64,000 bases of DNA from DATHBD01 sp035296325 (GTDB lineage: Bacteria > Actinomycetota > Actinomycetes > Mycobacteriales > Micromonosporaceae). The DNA lies in contig DATHBD010000020.1 in NCBI GenBank assembly GCA_035296325.1, positions 1 through 64,000 on the forward strand. The letters are read 5' to 3'. This document shows positions 61,257 through 64,000 of this stretch, piece after piece. Under the pieces are notes generated by a model. It was not told the origin of the DNA and did no database searches. It was given only the letters and a program-made list of their open reading frames with translations. How positions within the stretch are numbered: the first letter of the stretch is position 1; every line of letters starts with the position of its first letter. The translations under genes and the position numbers were made by a program.

Positions 61257-62420
61257 GTGACGCACGTGTCTGAGCGCAACGAGGTGGAACCGGCCGACGA
61301 CAGCCCGAGCAGGCCAACCGGCACACCGGAGCGGCAGCCGTGGCTTGCCGGAAACGGTCGCCGCCGCCGGACCGTGACGTACGCCGACGCCGGGGTGTCG
61401 ATCCACGCCGGTGAACGGGCCGTGGAGCTGCTGAAGACGAAGGTGCACCGGACGCACCGCCCCGAGGTGATGGGTGATCTCGGTGGGTTCGCCGGGCTGT
61501 TCCGGCTCACTTCGTCGAAGTACCGCAGCCCGATCCTGGCCGCCTCGACCGACGGGGTCGGCACCAAGCTCGCCATCGCCCAGGCGATGAACATCCACGA
61601 CACGGTCGGCATCGATCTGGTCGCCATGGTCGTCGACGACCTGGTGGCCTGCGGTGCCGAGCCGCTCTTCCTGCTCGACTACATCGCCTGTGGCGAGGTC
61701 GTGCCGGACCGGGTGGCCGAAATCGGTGCCGGCATCGCGGACGGCTGCCGGTACGCCGGTTGTGCGCTGCTCGGCGGCGAAACGGCGGAACACCCCGGCG
61801 TGATGCGCCCCGATGAGTACGACATCTCAGGCACCGGCGTGGGCGTCGTCGAGGAGGACGAGATCCTCGGCCGGGACCGCGTCGAAGTCGGTGACGTGGT
61901 GATCGCGCTGGGCTCCTCCGGGCTGCACTCCAACGGATACTCCCTGGTCCGCCACGTGCTGCTGGGCGCCGCCCGGATGCGGCTGGAGAGCGTGGTCGAG
62001 GAGTTCGGGCGTCAGCGCACTCTCGGCGAGGAGTTGCTGACCCCCACCAAGATCTACGCCAAGGACTGTCTCGACCTGATGAAAGAGGCCGACATCCACG
62101 CGTACGCCCACGTCACCGGCGGCGGCATCCCCGGCAACCTGGTACGGGTGCTGCCCGATCACGCCGACGCGGTGGTGGACCGGTCCACCTGGCGGCCGCA
62201 GGCGATCTTCGACCTGGTGCAGACCAAGGGGAAGATCGAGAACATGGAGATGGAGAGCACCTTCAACATGGGGATCGGCATGCTCGCGGCGGTCGCCCCG
62301 GACGACGCCGACCGCGCACTCGCGTTCCTCACCGGGCGCAACATCAACGCCTGGCAGGTCGGCGAGGTCATCGAAGGCACCGGCACGGTGCAGATGGTCG
62401 GGTCGCACACCCGCGGCTGA
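61257..62420 (+). CDS. purM: Phosphoribosylformylglycinamidine cyclo-ligase
   Basis: 387 residues from GTG at 61257, after ggggag. AIR synthase motifs: TYADAGVSIHAGERAVE, STDGVGTKLAIA, LLGGETAEHPGVM and HVTGGGIPGNLVRVLP. The first 35 residues are an extra hydrophilic lead. It closes the imidazole ring of FGAM with ATP to give AIR. It is normally followed by a DUF3073 gene in related genomes; here a RiPP locus lies between them. Confidence 0.96.
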   Translation: MTHVSERNEVEPADDSPSRPTGTPERQPWLAGNGRRRRTVTYADAGVSIHAGERAVELLKTKVHRTHRPEVMGDLGGFAGLFRLTSSKYRSPILAASTDGVGTKLAIAQAMNIHDTVGIDLVAMVVDDLVACGAEPLFLLDYIACGEVVPDRVAEIGAGIADGCRYAGCALLGGETAEHPGVMRPDEYDISGTGVGVVEEDEILGRDRVEVGDVVIALGSSGLHSNGYSLVRHVLLGAARMRLESVVEEFGRQRTLGEELLTPTKIYAKDCLDLMKEADIHAYAHVTGGGIPGNLVRVLPDHADAVVDRSTWRPQAIFDLVQTKGKIENMEMESTFNMGIGMLAAVAPDDADRALAFLTGRNINAWQVGEVIEGTGTVQMVGSHTRG

Positions 62421-62478
62421 ACCGCGCCTCGTCGCCCCTTGACGCGTATCGTCGGGTTCCGAGCGTTGGAGGGTGCCG

Positions 62479-63585
62479 GTGGCGTGGTCGGGCATGCGAG
62501 GGATCGCTGCGATCCCCGGATATGTCGTGCTCCAGCCCACGACGCTGTGCAATCTCGATTGCACATACTGCTACCTGCCGCACCGGGCGCAGGATCGGCG
62601 CATGTCGGCGCAGGTCGCCCGCGCCGTGGCCGACTCCGTCAACTCCTGGGCGGCTGAGAACGACCGCTTCTCCGTGGTGTGGCACGGCGGCGAGCCGCTC
62701 GCCGCCGGGCGGGAGGCACTGGCCGAGCTGATGGCGCCCTTCGTCGGCGTGGAGCACCACATCCAGACCAACGCGACGCTCATCGACGACGAGTGGTGCG
62801 AGTTCTTCGGCACGCACGGAGTCCGGGTCAGCGTCAGCGTGGACGGCCCCGCCGACGCCAACGGCGAGCGGGTGACCCGGGCCGGGCGGCCCGCGTACCA
62901 GCGGATCATCCGCGGAGTCGAGGCCCTGCGCCGGCACGGCATCGGCTTCTCCGCACTGTGCGTGGTGGCCGCACCGCGGCCCGGGCTGGCCGCCGAGTTG
63001 TACGCCTACTTCCTTGACCTGGGCTGCGACGTGCTCGGCATCAACATCGAGGAGCAGGAGGGGGTCAACGCCCGCTCCAACGCGTTCGCGTCCGATGCGG
63101 TCCGCGCGTTCTGGTGCGAACTGGTGGCCGCGTGGCGGCGGGATCCGCGGATCCATCTCCGCGAGATCGAGTGGGTGCTGCGGTACGCCCAGGCGGTCCT
63201 CGATGGGGCGGCCGACGAGGTGCTGCCCCGATCACTGGACCCGATCCCAACCGTCGCGACCGACGGGCGGGTGTTTCTGCTGTCCCCGGAGCTCGCCGGC
63301 TTCACCGATTCCGGGTACGGCGACTTCTCCTCAGGCAACGTCCTGCGTACCCCGCTGCATCGCCTGCTCGTGGACGCGGCGTCGTCGGCCGGCTGGATTC
63401 CGGAGTATCTGAACGGGGTCGAGGCCTGCCGGGCGCAGTGCTCCTACTTCGGGTTCTGCGGCGGCGCACATGCCGCCAACCGGTACTTCGAGCACGGCCG
63501 CTTCGACGGGACCGTGACGAACCACTGCAGGAACAGCAAGATCCGTCTACTGGAGGGAGTACTGGATCATGCCGGAGCATCGTGA
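62479..63585 (+). CDS. amcB: Cyclophane-forming radical SAM/SPASM peptide maturase (AmcB-like)
   Basis: 368 residues from GTG at 62479, with ggaggg ending 5 nt upstream. The radical SAM cluster motif C-x3-C-x2-C is Cys24, Cys28 and Cys31 in LCNLDCTYCYLP. The GGEP SAM-binding motif is in VVWHGGEPLAAG near 70-80. The C-terminal SPASM/twitch cysteines Cys317, Cys321, Cys327 (ACRAQCSYFGFCGGAHA) and Cys350 bind an auxiliary Fe-S cluster. This layout is that of maturases joining an aromatic ring carbon to the beta-carbon of a residue two positions later (three-residue cyclophanes). The last 17 bp overlap the precursor gene, fixing its substrate. Gene name by resemblance to AmcB as I recall the family. 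Confidence 0.9.
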   Translation: MAWSGMRGIAAIPGYVVLQPTTLCNLDCTYCYLPHRAQDRRMSAQVARAVADSVNSWAAENDRFSVVWHGGEPLAAGREALAELMAPFVGVEHHIQTNATLIDDEWCEFFGTHGVRVSVSVDGPADANGERVTRAGRPAYQRIIRGVEALRRHGIGFSALCVVAAPRPGLAAELYAYFLDLGCDVLGINIEEQEGVNARSNAFASDAVRAFWCELVAAWRRDPRIHLREIEWVLRYAQAVLDGAADEVLPRSLDPIPTVATDGRVFLLSPELAGFTDSGYGDFSSGNVLRTPLHRLLVDAASSAGWIPEYLNGVEACRAQCSYFGFCGGAHAANRYFEHGRFDGTVTNHCRNSKIRLLEGVLDHAGAS

Positions 63586-63772
63586 CCCCGTCACGGACCG
63601 GGTGCACCGGGCTGCCGACGGCCTCGCCAGACTGCTGTCCGAGGCCACCGCGGCACGGCTCGCCAGAGCTGAGATCGCTGGGGGTGGGGCCGACGGCGGC
63701 AGCGCCGTCTGCGCCTGGAACCACTTCGAGAACATCCCGACGTTCTACAACTGGAACAACCGACCACGCTGA
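63569..63772 (+). CDS. amcA: RiPP precursor with multiple cyclophane motifs (AmcA-like)
   Basis: 67 residues, ATG at 63569 inside the maturase gene, with ggaggga 7-13 nt upstream. The leader is residues 1-44, helical and charged, ending in GGGADGG. The core WNHFENIPTFYNWNNRPR (50-67) has three aromatic-X-Asn triplets, F53-E54-N55, F59-Y60-N61 and W62-N63-N64, plus W50-N51-H52. Each can become a cyclophane, so three to four crosslinks in 18 residues are predicted. A Cys at 48 precedes the core. No peptidase or exporter gene follows. The role of the product is unknown. Confidence 0.88.
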   Translation: MPEHRDPVTDRVHRAADGLARLLSEATAARLARAEIAGGGADGGSAVCAWNHFENIPTFYNWNNRPR

Positions 63773-63873
63773 CGGACCGCGACCCGGGTACGCGGCAGAG
63801 CCCGCATGCCCAGGTCGCGTTCCGGTGTCAGTCCGCGCTCGCTGCGTGGCAGCCCACCGGCGGGGGTCGAGGG

Positions 63874-64000
63874 TCAGCGCCGCCTGGCGGCACCGGGGCC
63901 CCGGTCGAAGTCGTCCTCTTCGACCGGATCGTCCTCTTCCGCATCGTCGGCTGAGTCTGCGGCATCCCCGAACTTGCTGTCGCTCGCTCGGCCGCTACTC
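63874..64000 (-). CDS. DUF3073 family protein, C-terminal part
   Basis: The last 41 codons of a minus-strand gene that runs off the right edge; stop at 63874-63876. The visible end is acidic (DSADDAEEDDPVEEDDFD) with a basic close GAARRR. DUF3073 proteins have a conserved basic N-terminal half (off the window) and an acidic tail, and sit beside purM in streptomycetes and relatives. The call rests on that location and the tail composition. The 101 bp before it (63773-63873) shows no clear terminator or gene. Confidence 0.6.
   Translation of the reverse strand, partial: SSGRASDSKFGDAADSADDAEEDDPVEEDDFDRGPGAARRR

Overview
The window is high-GC actinobacterial DNA (GTG and TTG starts, GC-rich third codon positions, mycothiol-linked, ANTAR and DUF3073-type genes). 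The gene set fits a soil or plant-associated member of the Micromonosporaceae, most likely Micromonospora; the genus is inferred from gene content, not from an alignment. No rRNA, tRNA, CRISPR array or intact mobile element was recognised. The only possible mobile-type remnant is the tail of an HNH/DUF222 protein at the left edge.

Layout. 1-8.2 kb is a signalling block: a two-FHA ABC exporter, an RsbW-like anti-sigma kinase, a SpoIIE-type phosphatase, two GAF-ANTAR RNA-binding antiterminators and a STAS antagonist. No sigma factor is in view, but a good SigB/SigF-type promoter (3279-3303) precedes the kinase gene. This block is unusually rich in 15-18 bp tandem repeats, inside and between genes. 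8.3-13 kb holds a flavoprotein reductase, a TetR regulator and small envelope or stress-type proteins. 13.2-17.4 kb is a SNF2 helicase/SWIM-finger pair. 17.5-41.4 kb carries four secreted plant cell-wall enzymes, spread between housekeeping genes: CE12 rhamnogalacturonan acetylesterase, GH74-CBM2 xyloglucanase, PL11 rhamnogalacturonan lyase with a ricin-type module, and GH9 cellulase with a CBM4/9-like module. Between them lie a hybrid histidine kinase, a DNA alkyl-repair protein, PPK2, a mycothiol nitroreductase-like protein, a large PAS-GAF-PP2C-ATPase regulator and pyruvate carboxylase. 41.5-51 kb holds Hsp20, threonine/serine dehydratase, an XRE regulator, oligopeptidase B, an FAD oxidoreductase behind a perfect LexA (SOS) box, a long-form FabG and a fused sugar-permease-like membrane protein.

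51-62.4 kb is the purine biosynthesis region (purB, purS-purQ-purL, purF, purM), interrupted by a Mn2+/Ca2+ exporter-like gene, a Gly/Tyr-rich surface protein and a sterol-carrier-family protein. purSQL are translationally coupled by ATGA overlaps.

The most notable system is at 62.48-63.77 kb, between purM and a DUF3073 gene: a radical SAM/SPASM maturase overlapping a 67-residue precursor whose last 18 residues hold three aromatic-X-Asn motifs plus W-N-H. This is a compact two-gene locus for a multiply cyclophane-crosslinked RiPP (AmcA/AmcB type), with no exporter or protease beside it. Other points for follow-up are the SOS box before the FAD oxidoreductase, a 21-bp perfect inverted repeat at 43.4 kb and the widespread in-frame minisatellites.
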